A DNA stretch of 64,000 nt from Segetibacter sp. (GTDB lineage: Bacteria; Bacteroidota; Bacteroidia; Chitinophagales; Chitinophagaceae), in contig NZ_JAOQAH010000068.1 in assembly GCF_025963695.1 (NCBI RefSeq), positions 62,001 through 126,000 of the forward strand. The letters are read 5' to 3'. How positions within the stretch are numbered: the stretch's first letter is position 1; each line of letters starts with the position of its first letter. Of this stretch, positions 45,408-54,449 are shown piece after piece. The notes under the pieces were generated by a model, which saw nothing but the letters and a program-made list of their open reading frames with translations, searched no databases and was not told the DNA's origin. Made by a program: the position numbers and the translations under genes.

Positions 45408-45815
45408 TTAGGCAGCATTACCGCAAAAACTAAGCATCTCCTTAGCCAATACAACCAACTGAGTGAAATTGTCAGGCTTTACACGGTAAGCCTTCGCACC
45501 TTTGTGCATACAATCTGTGATATACTTTGGATTGCTCGAAGTGCTTAAAATAATTTTAGGTATGTTTTCGTATCGCTTATTATCGGTAAGATGCTGTAAT
45601 ACTTCTGCGCCGTTCAGCTCAGGCATATTATAATCGAGAACAATAAGACACGGCAGTTTGCTGTCAGACGTAGTAGATAAAAAATCTATCACTTCTTTAC
45701 CATCATTTACAATATGCAGGTTGTATGTGCCACAAACCTCTGAAAATGCATGAATAATAAGTTCCTGGTCGTCGGGGTCATCGTCTGCAAGCAAAATTGT
45801 ATGTGTTTCTTTCAT
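45408..45815 (-). CDS. Single-domain response regulator (Rcp1-like), third
   Basis: 135 residues. Receiver signatures: LADDDPDD, IVLDYNMPELNG, IILSTSSNP and RVKPDNF. It is the shortest regulator here, with no output domain. It lies 297 bases upstream of the second one, on the same strand, with an AT-rich gap where no feature is visible, so it may be separately transcribed. Confidence 0.88.
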   Translation of the reverse strand: MKETHTILLADDDPDDQELIIHAFSEVCGTYNLHIVNDGKEVIDFLSTTSDSKLPCLIVLDYNMPELNGAEVLQHLTDNKRYENIPKIILSTSSNPKYITDCMHKGAKAYRVKPDNFTQLVVLAKEMLSFCGNAA

Positions 45816-46004
45816 TGAAGATGCAAATTATAGCATCATCTGCACAAATAAAAATGACGAGACCTTATTACCATTTAATAGCCATAAATTAAATTTTTAT
45901 TAATTATCCAATTGGAAGTCTGATAAATTAGAAACCACAATCAGGGACTTATCCTAATTGTGATTTCGCTGCTACCAGGTAGCGACTATTATGGAAGTTA
46001 TAGC

Positions 46005-46544
46005 CTAACCGCCGACTTTTTCTTGCTCAGGTGTTCCCTGGTAACCTTCGTCGTGCAGGGCGCCATTTGAATATTTTTGTTGTGGTTGGTTCTCTGTTTG
46101 CCGGCCATTACTTAAGAAACCGTGCAAATCAGAAAGGCCTTTTTCCCATCCGTTTTCATTAGGATGTAAATTTTCCTGGCTTTGAGTATCCTCCTGGTTT
46201 ACATGGATCTCGCTTCCATTGCCTTTTGCTAAAAATTGAATAGTCAGTTTATAACGGGCGTTTTTCGAAGCATCCTCGGGGAAGTGCCAGTTCCATGTGT
46301 ATACCAACGTCTCATTCACCTTCACCCTCTCGTAGTTGCCCGATATAATTAAACTGCCGCCGCCGAAGGTGTAGCGCACTTCACCTCCGACCTTCAGATC
46401 GTTGCTTACTTCCATTAAATCTTTTCCCATCGGCTTCCACCATTGCTTCAACTGTTCCGGATCATTCCATGCCTGAAACAATTTTTCTACAGGTACATCA
46501 AATTGCTTTGTAGCCTCTACTTTTTGCATATTATTCGTTTCCAT
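46005..46544 (-). CDS. SRPBCC (AHSA1-like) family protein
   Basis: 179 residues. TKQFDVPVEKLFQAWNDPEQLKQWWKP is the typical AHA1/SRPBCC start, and VGGEVRYTFGGGSL and VYTWNWHFPED belong to the helix-grip fold that encloses a hydrophobic pocket. The last 35 residues are polar and Gln-rich, likely disordered. The ligand is unknown; relatives range from stress proteins to toxin-responsive proteins. It is divergent from the cyclophilin gene. Confidence 0.82.
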   Translation of the reverse strand: METNNMQKVEATKQFDVPVEKLFQAWNDPEQLKQWWKPMGKDLMEVSNDLKVGGEVRYTFGGGSLIISGNYERVKVNETLVYTWNWHFPEDASKNARYKLTIQFLAKGNGSEIHVNQEDTQSQENLHPNENGWEKGLSDLHGFLSNGRQTENQPQQKYSNGALHDEGYQGTPEQEKVGG

Positions 46545-46605
46545 AAAAGTTATTTAGATTTAAAGTAATACAATTCCTCTTGCTTTTGTTTACACTTATA
46601 CCTCA

Positions 46606-46613
46606 TACTTTTG
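46606..46613 (+). promoter_or_regulatory. -7 element (TACTTTTG) of the cyclophilin gene
   Basis: TACTTTTG fits TAnnTTTG, with TTG at 46586-46588 at a spacing of 17. It lies five bases before ATG 46619 and inside the longer frame from 46580, fixing the start. Confidence 0.65.
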
Positions 46614-46618
46614 ACAAC

Positions 46619-47197
46619 ATGTATACCAGAATTTTACTCATTTTTTTTTGCTTCAGCCTTCTGTGCTGCAGAGAAAAATTTAGGAATCCGCATATTGAGA
46701 TACAAACAAGAATTGGAGGTATTGAAATAGAATTATTTGCTAACAAAGCCCCCAAAACAGTTGCGGCATTTCTGTCTTATATTGATTCGGGTTATTACCG
46801 GAATGCGACTTTTTACCGCGTTCTTAATTACGACAACCAACCTTCTGACGTTTCGAAAGCGGAACTCGTACAGGGCGGTATTTACAGGAAAAAAAATAAA
46901 CCGGTGGTAAAAGGCATTGAACACGAAACGACTAAACAAACAGGGATTTCTCATAAAGATGGAGTGATATCGCTTGCACGATTAGAGCCGGGAACAGGTT
47001 CAACCGAATTTTTTATTTGTATTGGCGACCAACCCGGTTTTGATTACGGCGGAATAAATAATCCTGACAGGCAGGGCTATGCTGCTTTTGGAAGGGTAGT
47101 AAGAGGAATGAATATCGTAAGAACTATTTATAACAGACCTGAAGATGATGGTTATTTCGATCCGCCTGTTTATATTTTTGATATTGTGAGGCGATAG
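46619..47197 (+). CDS. Cyclophilin-type peptidyl-prolyl isomerase lipoprotein
   Basis: 192 residues from ATG 46619. MYTRILLIFFCFSLLCC is a lipoprotein-type signal. The cyclophilin domain has IGGIEIELFANKAPKTVAAFLSYIDSGYYRNATFYRV, GVISLARLEPGTGSTEFFICIGDQPGFDYGG and AAFGRVVRGMNIV, the usual order of family motifs. It probably assists folding of envelope proteins. The upstream ATG at 46580 is rejected because the promoter lies after it. Confidence 0.9.
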   Translation: MYTRILLIFFCFSLLCCREKFRNPHIEIQTRIGGIEIELFANKAPKTVAAFLSYIDSGYYRNATFYRVLNYDNQPSDVSKAELVQGGIYRKKNKPVVKGIEHETTKQTGISHKDGVISLARLEPGTGSTEFFICIGDQPGFDYGGINNPDRQGYAAFGRVVRGMNIVRTIYNRPEDDGYFDPPVYIFDIVRR

Positions 47198-47319
47198 GCT
47201 GCCGGAAGGTGATTGGTTTTTTAGGCAGACAAGAAAAATACGCAGCTTCGAAAGTTCTTCGGCTGAGCTTTACAATATTAGCCGTTAAAAGCGCTGAAAG
47301 AGATAAAATTGCTGAAGTG

Positions 47320-47331
47320 TGCGACGCAACG
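47320..47331 (-). repeat. Dispersed intergenic repeat, copy 7 (CGTTGCGTCGCA)
   Basis: Minus-strand core followed by CACTTCAGC. It lies between the convergent cyclophilin and MHS transporter genes. Confidence 0.8.
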
Positions 47332-47371
47332 AAAGTGCAATAGAAAAGGAATGCTGGCTTCGTAACACTTC

Positions 47372-48676
47372 TTACTTTGTCATCTCCTTATCCATCCAGG
47401 AAGTTTGCTTAGTGTCTTTTAAAAAGATGTAGACAAGCAAGGAAATAAATACACAAATGGTGATGTACCAATAAAAATAATTTTCGTGCCCGGCGTTTTT
47501 AAAATATAAAGCGATATACTCAGCCGTACCTCCAAACACTGCAACTGTAACAGCATAGGGCAAGCCGACCCCGAGTGCTCTTATTTCGGCCGGAAACATT
47601 TCGGCTTTTACAACGGCACAAATGGATGTATAACCGCTTACAATAATTAGCGCACCAAAAATGAGGAAGAATGCTTGCCATTCGGAACGGGCGTGACTTA
47701 AAGTAGTTAATATGGGAATGGTGAAAACGGTTCCTAAAACACCAAAACCAATTAATAAAGGTTTGCGGCCGTACAAATCCGAAATCCACCCAAACAAGGG
47801 TTGCATAAGTGCAAATAGCAGCATAAGCCAGAAGGTGATTATGGTAGAGCGGTCTTTTGTAAGGTGTACGGTGTTTACAAGAAACTTTTGCATGTATGTG
47901 CCATAGGTGTAAAAAGCAAGGGTACCACCAAGCGTAAGACCAACAACGGTAAGCACTGCCCGGGGATGGCTGTATAATAAAGCTTTTAAAGAGCCCCGTT
48001 CATTCTCGTGCGATTCGGTTTGGCTAACAGGCATGGTCTCCTCCATATTGAGGCGCAGATAGTAGGCAACAAATGCAAGCAGGGCGCCAATCGCAAATGG
48101 GATGCGCCACCCCCAATCTTCCAATGCCGCTTTTGATAAAAAAACCCGTTGCAACAATACCTGTATGCCCAGTGCAACCAACTGCCCGCCAATAAGCGTT
48201 ACATATTGAAAACTGGAGTAAAAGCCTCTTCTGGCGGGGGTGGCAACTTCGCTTAAGTATGTAGCAGATGTACCGTATTCGCCGCCCACACTGAGGCCTT
48301 GTAAAAGGCGTGCAAATAATAGTAATACGGGGGCAAAAATGCCTATAGTTGCATATGAAGGTGTGATGGCAATAAGTAAAGAACCGAATGACATTAGTAA
48401 AACAGAAAGCGTCATTGCCAACTTACGGCCTTTTGTATCAGCAATTTTTCCGAAAAGCCACCCTCCTACCGGCCGCATTAAAAAACCCACGGCAAAAATG
48501 GCTGCTGTATTTAAAAGCTGGGCAGTTGGGTTTTGCTTCGGAAAAAATACGGGGGCAAAATATAGTGCAAATGCTGAATACGCATACCAGTCATACCACT
48601 CAACAAGATTGCCAATAGAACCGCCAAATAATGCTTTTAAACGCCACGCTGTAGAACGACTGTCTAGATTGCTCAA
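47372..48676 (-). CDS. MHS-family MFS transporter
   Basis: 434 residues and 12 membrane helices. ALFGGSIGNLVEWYDWYAYSAFALYFAPVFFP is the opening of the metabolite:H+ symporter branch, and FGKIADTKGRKLAM and RLLQGLSVGGEYGTSATYLSE are its loop and helix-4 signatures. Members take up organic acids such as alpha-ketoglutarate, citrate or proline. The substrate is not readable here. It is transcribed alone. Confidence 0.9.
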   Translation of the reverse strand: MSNLDSRSTAWRLKALFGGSIGNLVEWYDWYAYSAFALYFAPVFFPKQNPTAQLLNTAAIFAVGFLMRPVGGWLFGKIADTKGRKLAMTLSVLLMSFGSLLIAITPSYATIGIFAPVLLLFARLLQGLSVGGEYGTSATYLSEVATPARRGFYSSFQYVTLIGGQLVALGIQVLLQRVFLSKAALEDWGWRIPFAIGALLAFVAYYLRLNMEETMPVSQTESHENERGSLKALLYSHPRAVLTVVGLTLGGTLAFYTYGTYMQKFLVNTVHLTKDRSTIITFWLMLLFALMQPLFGWISDLYGRKPLLIGFGVLGTVFTIPILTTLSHARSEWQAFFLIFGALIIVSGYTSICAVVKAEMFPAEIRALGVGLPYAVTVAVFGGTAEYIALYFKNAGHENYFYWYITICVFISLLVYIFLKDTKQTSWMDKEMTK

Positions 48677-48861
48677 TGATTATTCGTTTATAAGAAACAA
48701 AAAAAATAAGGCTACGTTTTAAACTTATAAAACGTGCAAAAGTCTATTATTAAATGAAAGTAAAAAAGCAGTAAAAAATAAAATAGTTTCTTGTTTGTTT
48801 ATTGGTAAAGTTGATGGTTTATGCAAGCATGGTTTAAAAGGGTGTTCCGGAAGGGATACCC

Positions 48862-49191
48862 TTATTTTTTTAAGGCAAAATATACTGCCCCTAAGATGAA
48901 TCCAAAACTTACGAGATACTTCCAATGCATAGCTTCCTTTAAATAGAAGACTGCAAAAAATATGAACACAATCAGCGTAATTACCTCCTGAATTATCTTT
49001 AACTGGAAGCCATTCCATCCTGAAGCAAAACCTAATCTATTTGCCGGTACCGTAAGGCAGTACTCGAAGAATGCAATTCCCCAGCTAATCACGATCGCCC
49101 TCCATATTGGTATTCCTTTATCTTTTAAATGCCAATACCAGGCAAACGTCATAAAGATGTTTGATACAACCAACATCGCAATTGTCTTCAT
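48862..49191 (-). CDS. DMT-superfamily protein, DUF486
   Basis: 109 residues and four membrane helices. MKTIAMLVVSNIFMTFAWYWHLK and the motif AFFEYCLTVPANRLG are the hallmarks of DUF486, a small relative of EamA/SMR transporters. Function unknown. It follows the gene at 49205 by 13 bases on the same strand, likely a two-gene unit. Confidence 0.9.
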   Translation of the reverse strand: MKTIAMLVVSNIFMTFAWYWHLKDKGIPIWRAIVISWGIAFFEYCLTVPANRLGFASGWNGFQLKIIQEVITLIVFIFFAVFYLKEAMHWKYLVSFGFILGAVYFALKK

Positions 49192-49204
49192 ACCTATTTA
49201 CGTT

Positions 49205-49651
49205 TTACATAACTATGTAGCCAACATGGTTCCCTGCTACTCTGGCCGGTAGCAGACCTAGCCGTAATAAAAAGAATAATAAAAAAGCTGAGGTAAAGAT
49301 CAACACGTGCCATCTTATCCAACAACCGATAAAGGCATAAATACTTGAAACAGGAGGGTCGGAAGGATTGTATATAATGGCAGCAGGTTGGCCTGGTTTA
49401 TAAGCTCTCTGAAAATACATATCAGTTTTATATTGCAATTTTTCTTTGCCTACATTGTAATCTACTACCAGCTGCGAGCTGTTTGTCTTTTCTGAAAATG
49501 ACACCTTCGATACAACACCCTTCATAAATTCTCCTTCAAAATAATCAGGTACACAGGTAAAAAGCACATAGGAAGAATAAACACCGAGATACGACATAAT
49601 GCCCCCTTGTACAAGTATAACAGCATTTATAAGACAAAGAACGGAAAACAC
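49205..49651 (-). CDS. DUF3592-like membrane protein
   Basis: 148 residues with one helix near the N-terminus (about 5-30) and one near the C-terminus (about 110-130), enclosing a beta-rich segment (VVSKVSFSEKTNSSQLVVDY then YKPGQPAAIIYNPSDPPVSSIY) that resembles the DUF3592 fold. Role unknown. It sits 13 bases upstream of the DUF486 gene and after the terminator of the L,D-transpeptidase-like gene. Confidence 0.65.
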   Translation of the reverse strand: MFSVLCLINAVILVQGGIMSYLGVYSSYVLFTCVPDYFEGEFMKGVVSKVSFSEKTNSSQLVVDYNVGKEKLQYKTDMYFQRAYKPGQPAAIIYNPSDPPVSSIYAFIGCWIRWHVLIFTSAFLLFFLLRLGLLPARVAGNHVGYIVM

Positions 49652-49680
49652 ACTGGGTTCTTACCTGCTCTTTAAAAACA

Positions 49681-49712
49681 AAAAAGGTTGACCTCAGTCA
49701 CCCTTTTTTTTA
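49681..49712 (-). terminator. Terminator of the L,D-transpeptidase-like gene
   Basis: A stem made by GGTTGAC and GTCACC (one bulged base) is flanked by an A-run and a T-run. On minus it follows the gene ending at 49744. Confidence 0.65.
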
Positions 49713-49743
49713 AAAGTATTCTCCCTGTAAATATTCTTCCCGG

Positions 49744-50508
49744 TTACATTACAATGTAATCGCCCTTTTTATTAGTTGATATTAATGGAAGACGTTTCTT
49801 TTCTTCGAAGTAATCAAAAACCTCTTTTATCTTAATTGCAAAACGTTGAAGGTCCTGGTTGTCTTTTGTTGTGCGGGCTAAGTATTCAAAGCTTTTTCGG
49901 TTATTAAATCGTATTGGAAATATATGAACCGGAATGAAGTCCTGTCCCTGGTTTTTTGCTTGAGCTGCAAGTATATACAATTCTTCAATCTGGTCGTTTT
50001 GTAATGGAATGCAGCCGATAGTTACGCAATTACCATGAATATAAATATCGCCTCCCGGGTTGGCAGAGTCACTTAAAACCTTATCAGAAGCATTTGGATA
50101 ATTAATTCCGAGAGATAAATGATAACTGCTATTAGGGTTAAACTCGTTGATATAATAAAACCCTTCAGGAACCTGGTAATCGCCCTGCACACGCTTAGGA
50201 CCTATTGCCCCGGCCATTGCACAAACTTTATAAGTTTTAAAAAGCTTGAAGGGCTGTCCGTTTGTATATCTTACCCAAACTTCAAGTTGACTGTCGTACT
50301 TAAAAGACCGCACATAAATCTGCTTTGCGGGCCAGGGTAACCCCTGCTTTGCAAACTGGCTTCTAAGCGTATCTTCTTTCAACCTTAAAGCATTTGCCAC
50401 CTTAGGATAGCTCCGTTGGTAATCGATAAACGAGAGTTGCGCAAACATGGGTATTGACATACCCTGTAACACAAAAACGAAAAGTAGAGAGGATAATATG
50501 CGTTTCAT
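49744..50508 (-). CDS. L,D-transpeptidase (YkuD)-fold, YafK-like periplasmic protein
   Basis: 254 residues from ATG 50508; a second ATG (50517) lies three codons earlier. Signal peptide to about residue 23 (PMFAQ). The catalytic segment is IHGNCVTIGCIPL: His and Cys of the YkuD motif are present, while the usual SxGCxR reads TIGCIP, as in the YafK branch. RVQGDYQVPEGFYYI is the substrate-strand motif. It probably forms or cuts murein cross-links or protein-murein bonds. It is transcribed alone, divergent from purK. Confidence 0.85.
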   Translation of the reverse strand: MKRILSSLLFVFVLQGMSIPMFAQLSFIDYQRSYPKVANALRLKEDTLRSQFAKQGLPWPAKQIYVRSFKYDSQLEVWVRYTNGQPFKLFKTYKVCAMAGAIGPKRVQGDYQVPEGFYYINEFNPNSSYHLSLGINYPNASDKVLSDSANPGGDIYIHGNCVTIGCIPLQNDQIEELYILAAQAKNQGQDFIPVHIFPIRFNNRKSFEYLARTTKDNQDLQRFAIKIKEVFDYFEEKKRLPLISTNKKGDYIVM

Positions 50509-50680
50509 TGGAGTCAAAAATATTCTTTACAGGTTGATTAACGGGAAATGTAAAGTTAAAGTATGAAAAAGAGTAATTTAAAAGGCCTGATGTTAATAGT
50601 TGGTGCCCGTAAAATATTTTTAGCACAATCTGCGGAACGGTATCTTCGCGGCTTCTGGTCTAAAATAATTTGAAAGCAAT

Positions 50681-51814
50681 ATGAAAGTAGGCATTCTTGG
50701 CGGTGGGCAGTTAGGACGTATGTTGTTGCAGTCGGCACTAAATTACCCGGTTGAAACATTTGTTATGGAAAATGACCCAAATTGCCCCTCTGCTCATTTA
50801 TGCCACCACTTTGTTACTGGTAATATCCAGGATTTTGATGCCGTTTACAATTTCGGAAAAACGCTTGATGCAATCACCATAGAAATTGAGGCAGTTAACG
50901 TAGACGCGCTTGAAAAATTAGAAAGCGAGGGGGTAGCCGTTTTTCCCAATAGCGCAGCCATAAAAATCATCAAAAGCAAAATTTTACAGAAACAGTTTTA
51001 TAAGGCCGCTCAGATACCTTCACCCGAATTTATAGTAACCAATACTCTTGCAGACCTAAAAGTGCAAACTGCTTTTTTACCGGCAGTACACAAAATTGCC
51101 GAAGGAGGGTATGATGGCCGCGGCGTGCAACTTATTCGTACAGCCGCAGATTTCGAAAAAGGTTTTGATGCTCCGTCTGTGTTAGAAAAAATGGTTACCA
51201 TAAAAAAGGAAATAGCCGTTATGGTTGCCATGAATGCAAAAGGAGAGACTGCTATTTATCCTCCGGCTGAAATGTTTTTTGACCCTGTTTTAAACTTGCT
51301 CGACTTTCAAGTCTGTCCTGCCCAGATCCTGCAAAACTCGTTATGGAAAGCAGAAGCCATTGCTTTAAGAGTAGTGAAAGATTTAAAAAGCCCCGGCATA
51401 TTTGCGGTAGAAATGTTTGTCGATAAAAATGATGAAGTCTGGGTAAATGAAACAGCTCCACGCGTGCATAATAGCGGTCACCATACCATCGAAGCAAATT
51501 ACAGTAGCCAGTTCGATATGCTTTGGCGCATCATCCTCAATTACCCTCTCGGCAATACAGAACCTATTCTTCCTGCGGCAATAGTAAATGTGGTGGGGGC
51601 AGAAAAATTTTCAGGTAAAGCGGTTTACAAAGGATTGCAGGATGTGCTGAAGCTTGACAATGTTTTTGTGCACTTATACGGAAAGCAGGAAACCAAACCA
51701 GGCCGCAAAATGGGCCACGTTACTATTCTAAGTAACGAAAGGCAGGAACTCATTCATACCGCCCTTAAGATTAAAAAAATGCTAGTGGTAGAAAGTGAGA
51801 ATGTTAACGCTTAG
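50681..51814 (+). CDS. purK: 5-(carboxyamino)imidazole ribonucleotide synthase
   Basis: 377 residues. KVGILGGGQLGRMLLQSAL is the N-terminal dinucleotide-like fold of PurK; EGGYDGRGVQLI, PAEMFFDPVLNLLDFQVCPA and the ATP-grasp motif EVWVNETAPRVHNSGHHTIEA follow. It makes N5-CAIR from AIR, bicarbonate and ATP in purine synthesis. No purE is next to it. TATCTTCG at 50641-50648 may be its promoter. Confidence 0.95.
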   Translation: MKVGILGGGQLGRMLLQSALNYPVETFVMENDPNCPSAHLCHHFVTGNIQDFDAVYNFGKTLDAITIEIEAVNVDALEKLESEGVAVFPNSAAIKIIKSKILQKQFYKAAQIPSPEFIVTNTLADLKVQTAFLPAVHKIAEGGYDGRGVQLIRTAADFEKGFDAPSVLEKMVTIKKEIAVMVAMNAKGETAIYPPAEMFFDPVLNLLDFQVCPAQILQNSLWKAEAIALRVVKDLKSPGIFAVEMFVDKNDEVWVNETAPRVHNSGHHTIEANYSSQFDMLWRIILNYPLGNTEPILPAAIVNVVGAEKFSGKAVYKGLQDVLKLDNVFVHLYGKQETKPGRKMGHVTILSNERQELIHTALKIKKMLVVESENVNA

Positions 51815-52325
51815 AGAAGCGAATCTTTTTTGTTTTTGATACCAACACTGGCATGTCTATCAACAATTGTTGCGTCGCACATTGGGACGCCTTGTCACAT
51901 GTTCAGCCATCCCACTTATTTCCAGCTACTTTATTGTGTAGCCAATGCTGCACCTTTAGTTTCATCTCTTTCCGGGTAATATAACGACCATCTTTATAAT
52001 CATTCATTGCCCTATTAATTTTATTCTACCCATCTTAAAGGCAATTGGCTAACGCCTACATTTTTAACTCCTGCATGCGGCTGAAGCGGCTCATAAACTT
52101 CCTCAATTAATTGCTCATCATCCGCTGCTTCAACGCGTCAGCAATTTCCTTCTTTTTACCTCCAACTTTCGCAAATAAATTTCAATATTTAAAATTCGGG
52201 CGAAACCATTTTAGCTTAAAAAAACTGTGATTTTGCAGATATACTTAATAGAGCTCTTTATATTTTCAATAAACTTCCGGTATCTGTTTTCAATTTAATT
52301 TTGGTATTCTACTATTACTTTACAA
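51815..52325. other. Intergenic stretch with repeat copy and a short antitoxin-like frame
   Basis: 511 bases between purK and the PAP2 gene. It carries repeat copy 8. On minus at 51903-52007 a 34-codon frame reads MNDYKDGRYITRKEMKLKVQ followed by HWLHNK, resembling an antitoxin tail; frames upstream are broken by stops, so at most it is a remnant. The last 100 bases are AT-rich and probably hold the PAP2 promoter. Confidence 0.4.
51868..51879 (+). repeat. Dispersed intergenic repeat, copy 8 (variant TGTTGCGTCGCA)
   Basis: Core with T in place of the first C; ACATTGGG follows. It is 54 bases after the purK stop. Confidence 0.75.
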
Positions 52326-53339
52326 ATGAACAAAAGCGTTTCCTCTGCCCTACTTCTTTGCCTTTTCAATACATTTCTTCTTGGTGCACAAACTCCCATT
52401 GTAATAGATAGTTTAGAATCTGTTAGCAAAGCAGCTAAAACAGAAATGCGATACGACCTGGGGAACGGAAAAACCCTGGTATACCAAACCCCTAAAAAGT
52501 TTGCTTTTATAACAAATCTACCTAAAGATGCTGCTGGTATTGTAACTACAACGTTTAGTAAGAAAAGCATAAAACCGCTGCTGGCTATAGCAGCAAGCAC
52601 CGGTATTTTAATACTTGCCGACCAGCCAATAGTTGATGGTGTTGAAGCTTTTTCGAGGCAGATCCATTTAAGCCCTGATGAGAAGAATAAAAATGTTATT
52701 GTAAAACTAGGCGGTAAAGATGTTGCCCTTCTTCGCTTTCCCGGAAACTGGAATACAGCTTTTTACCAGGTAGGACAAGGTTTTCCAAGTTTATTAATTG
52801 GTGCAGGATTGTTTACCTATGGAAAAATAAAGGATGATTACAGGGCTTTGAGTACAGCCAGTCAGTTGGCCGAGGCTTTTATTTTGATGGGCATAGGTAC
52901 GCAGATAGTTAAAAGAATAACCGGAAGAGAAACTCCGGGCGAGTCGTCAACGCCTGCTGGCAAATGGCGCTTTTTTCCTTCTTTCTCCGACTACCAAAAT
53001 CATACGCCTAGTTACGATGCTTTCCCTTCTGGTCACCTTGCTACATTAATGTCTTCGATCACTATTTTTTCAGAAAATTACCCTGAGAAAAAGTGGATCA
53101 AACCGGTCGGTTATTCTCTTACCGGATTGGTTGCTTATTCCATGATAAATAATAAAGTGCACTGGGCCAGCGACTATCCATTAGCAATAGGAATGGGTTA
53201 CTTATGCGCAAGGCAGGTTGTAAAGCGAAACCGGCAAGTAGTGTCGTCAACAGGTTTGCAAAAAAGACGCGGAGAATTACAGTACACCTTCAATTACGTA
53301 GGAGGATCATTAATGCCAGGGATAATTTACAAGTTTTAG
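52326..53339 (+). CDS. PAP2-superfamily phosphatase, exported
   Basis: 337 residues; signal peptide to about residue 21 (LLGAQ). The phosphatase domain at about 195-300 holds the three PAP2 motifs: KRITGRETP, YDAFPSGHLA and INNKVHWASDYPLAIG with the catalytic histidines. Hydrophobic helices suggest membrane attachment. It probably dephosphorylates lipid phosphates such as undecaprenyl pyrophosphate or phosphatidic acid; the substrate is unknown. It starts about 500 bases after purK. Confidence 0.87.
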   Translation: MNKSVSSALLLCLFNTFLLGAQTPIVIDSLESVSKAAKTEMRYDLGNGKTLVYQTPKKFAFITNLPKDAAGIVTTTFSKKSIKPLLAIAASTGILILADQPIVDGVEAFSRQIHLSPDEKNKNVIVKLGGKDVALLRFPGNWNTAFYQVGQGFPSLLIGAGLFTYGKIKDDYRALSTASQLAEAFILMGIGTQIVKRITGRETPGESSTPAGKWRFFPSFSDYQNHTPSYDAFPSGHLATLMSSITIFSENYPEKKWIKPVGYSLTGLVAYSMINNKVHWASDYPLAIGMGYLCARQVVKRNRQVVSSTGLQKRRGELQYTFNYVGGSLMPGIIYKF

Positions 53340-53459
53340 TAAGACTGTGTAATCTTTTCCTTGGTAATAATGAAATCCTTTTGTCAAAATTCGAAATAGT
53401 ATCCATATAGCTTAGTGGCATACTTCTTTAGCTATCAATTTCCGATAAAAACATTGATC

Positions 53460-54077
53460 ATGAAAAAAATACAGCCTTTGGGCCTGCTGGTCTTTCTTGT
53501 TTTCGCAGTTAGTTGTGGTGGTGGTGACAGTACTGAAACAACAAACAGCGACAGCACTACAACCATAAGTAAAACAACCGATACATCTACAGACGCATCA
53601 TCGTCGAACAACCCGATAATAGGTTCTGATACCGATACCAGTATGGCTGCTGATAGAGAATTTGTAATGGAAGCAGCTAGCGGAGGGTTAATGGAAGTTG
53701 CCCTTGGAAAGCTTGCAGCTACCAATGCATCATCAGTCCAGGTAAAAGAATTTGGGCAAATGATGGTGGCCGATCACACGAAAGCAAATGCAGAATTAAA
53801 AGCTGTTGCCGCCAGGAAAGATGTAATGATTTCTCCATCACCAATCGAGAAACATCAAAAGCACATAGACGAGTTGAAAGCTAAAAAAGGTGCAGATTTC
53901 GACAAGGCTTATGTTAAGCTGATGGTTGAGGACCACAAAGAAGATATCGAACATTTTGAGGATGAGTCATCCGAGGGAAATGACGCAGACGTTAAAGCGT
54001 TTGCTACAAAAACTTTACCGGTTCTAAAAAAGCACCTGGAGCATATTCAAAAAATTCAGGACGGCATGAAGAAGTAG
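53460..54077 (+). CDS. DUF4142 lipoprotein
   Basis: 205 residues from ATG 53460; MKKIQPLGLLVFLVFAVSC ends in a lipobox. A Ser/Thr-rich linker (about 20-60) leads to the ferritin-like DUF4142 domain (about 65-200: REFVMEAASGGLMEVALGKL, VKEFGQMMVADHTKAN and HKEDIEHFEDE). Members are often stress-related outer-membrane or periplasmic proteins of unknown activity. The frame upstream of 53460 adds 15 unlikely residues. A strong terminator follows. Confidence 0.87.
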   Translation: MKKIQPLGLLVFLVFAVSCGGGDSTETTNSDSTTTISKTTDTSTDASSSNNPIIGSDTDTSMAADREFVMEAASGGLMEVALGKLAATNASSVQVKEFGQMMVADHTKANAELKAVAARKDVMISPSPIEKHQKHIDELKAKKGADFDKAYVKLMVEDHKEDIEHFEDESSEGNDADVKAFATKTLPVLKKHLEHIQKIQDGMKK

Positions 54078-54449
54078 GTTAGTTACTTTCTATGAAGTTT
54101 TAGTTTCAGAAATGAAAAGAGGACAGATACCCGTCCTCTTTTCATTTCAATCAATACTTGTTTTCGCTCTATCATAATAGCAGCTTACTCTACGCCGGCG
54201 CAGTAAGATACTGTGCAAAAGCTACCCGTGTGGACACATTTAGAACAAAGAAATCTTCCACTCCTACCTTCTAAACGTTCCGCTGGAACATTTACATCTG
54301 ATATCACGAAAATATGTCCACGGTAAGTACAAGAAAGTTGACACAACAAAAGGTTCACAGAAAACAAACGCCTGCACAAAAAAGCCCTGTCTTTAATAGA
54401 CAAAGCTTTAATCTATCTCGATATAATTCTTTACAATAACTCTATTCAC
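54078..54449. other. Convergent gap with terminator and short palindromes
   Basis: 372 bases between convergent lipoprotein genes. Besides the terminator at 54111-54146 it has GTTCC-GCT-GGAAC (54278-54290) and CAGTA-AGA-TACTG (54200-54212), two small palindromes of unclear meaning. Confidence 0.45.
54111..54146. terminator. 14-bp hairpin terminator
   Basis: AATGAAAAGAGGAC (54111-54124) pairs perfectly with GTCCTCTTTTCATT (54133-54146) around an eight-base loop. It follows the DUF4142 gene. Confidence 0.85.

Noticed and set aside
46580..46618. Longer N-terminus for the cyclophilin
   Set aside because: A promoter element lies after this start, and the later start gives a proper lipoprotein signal.
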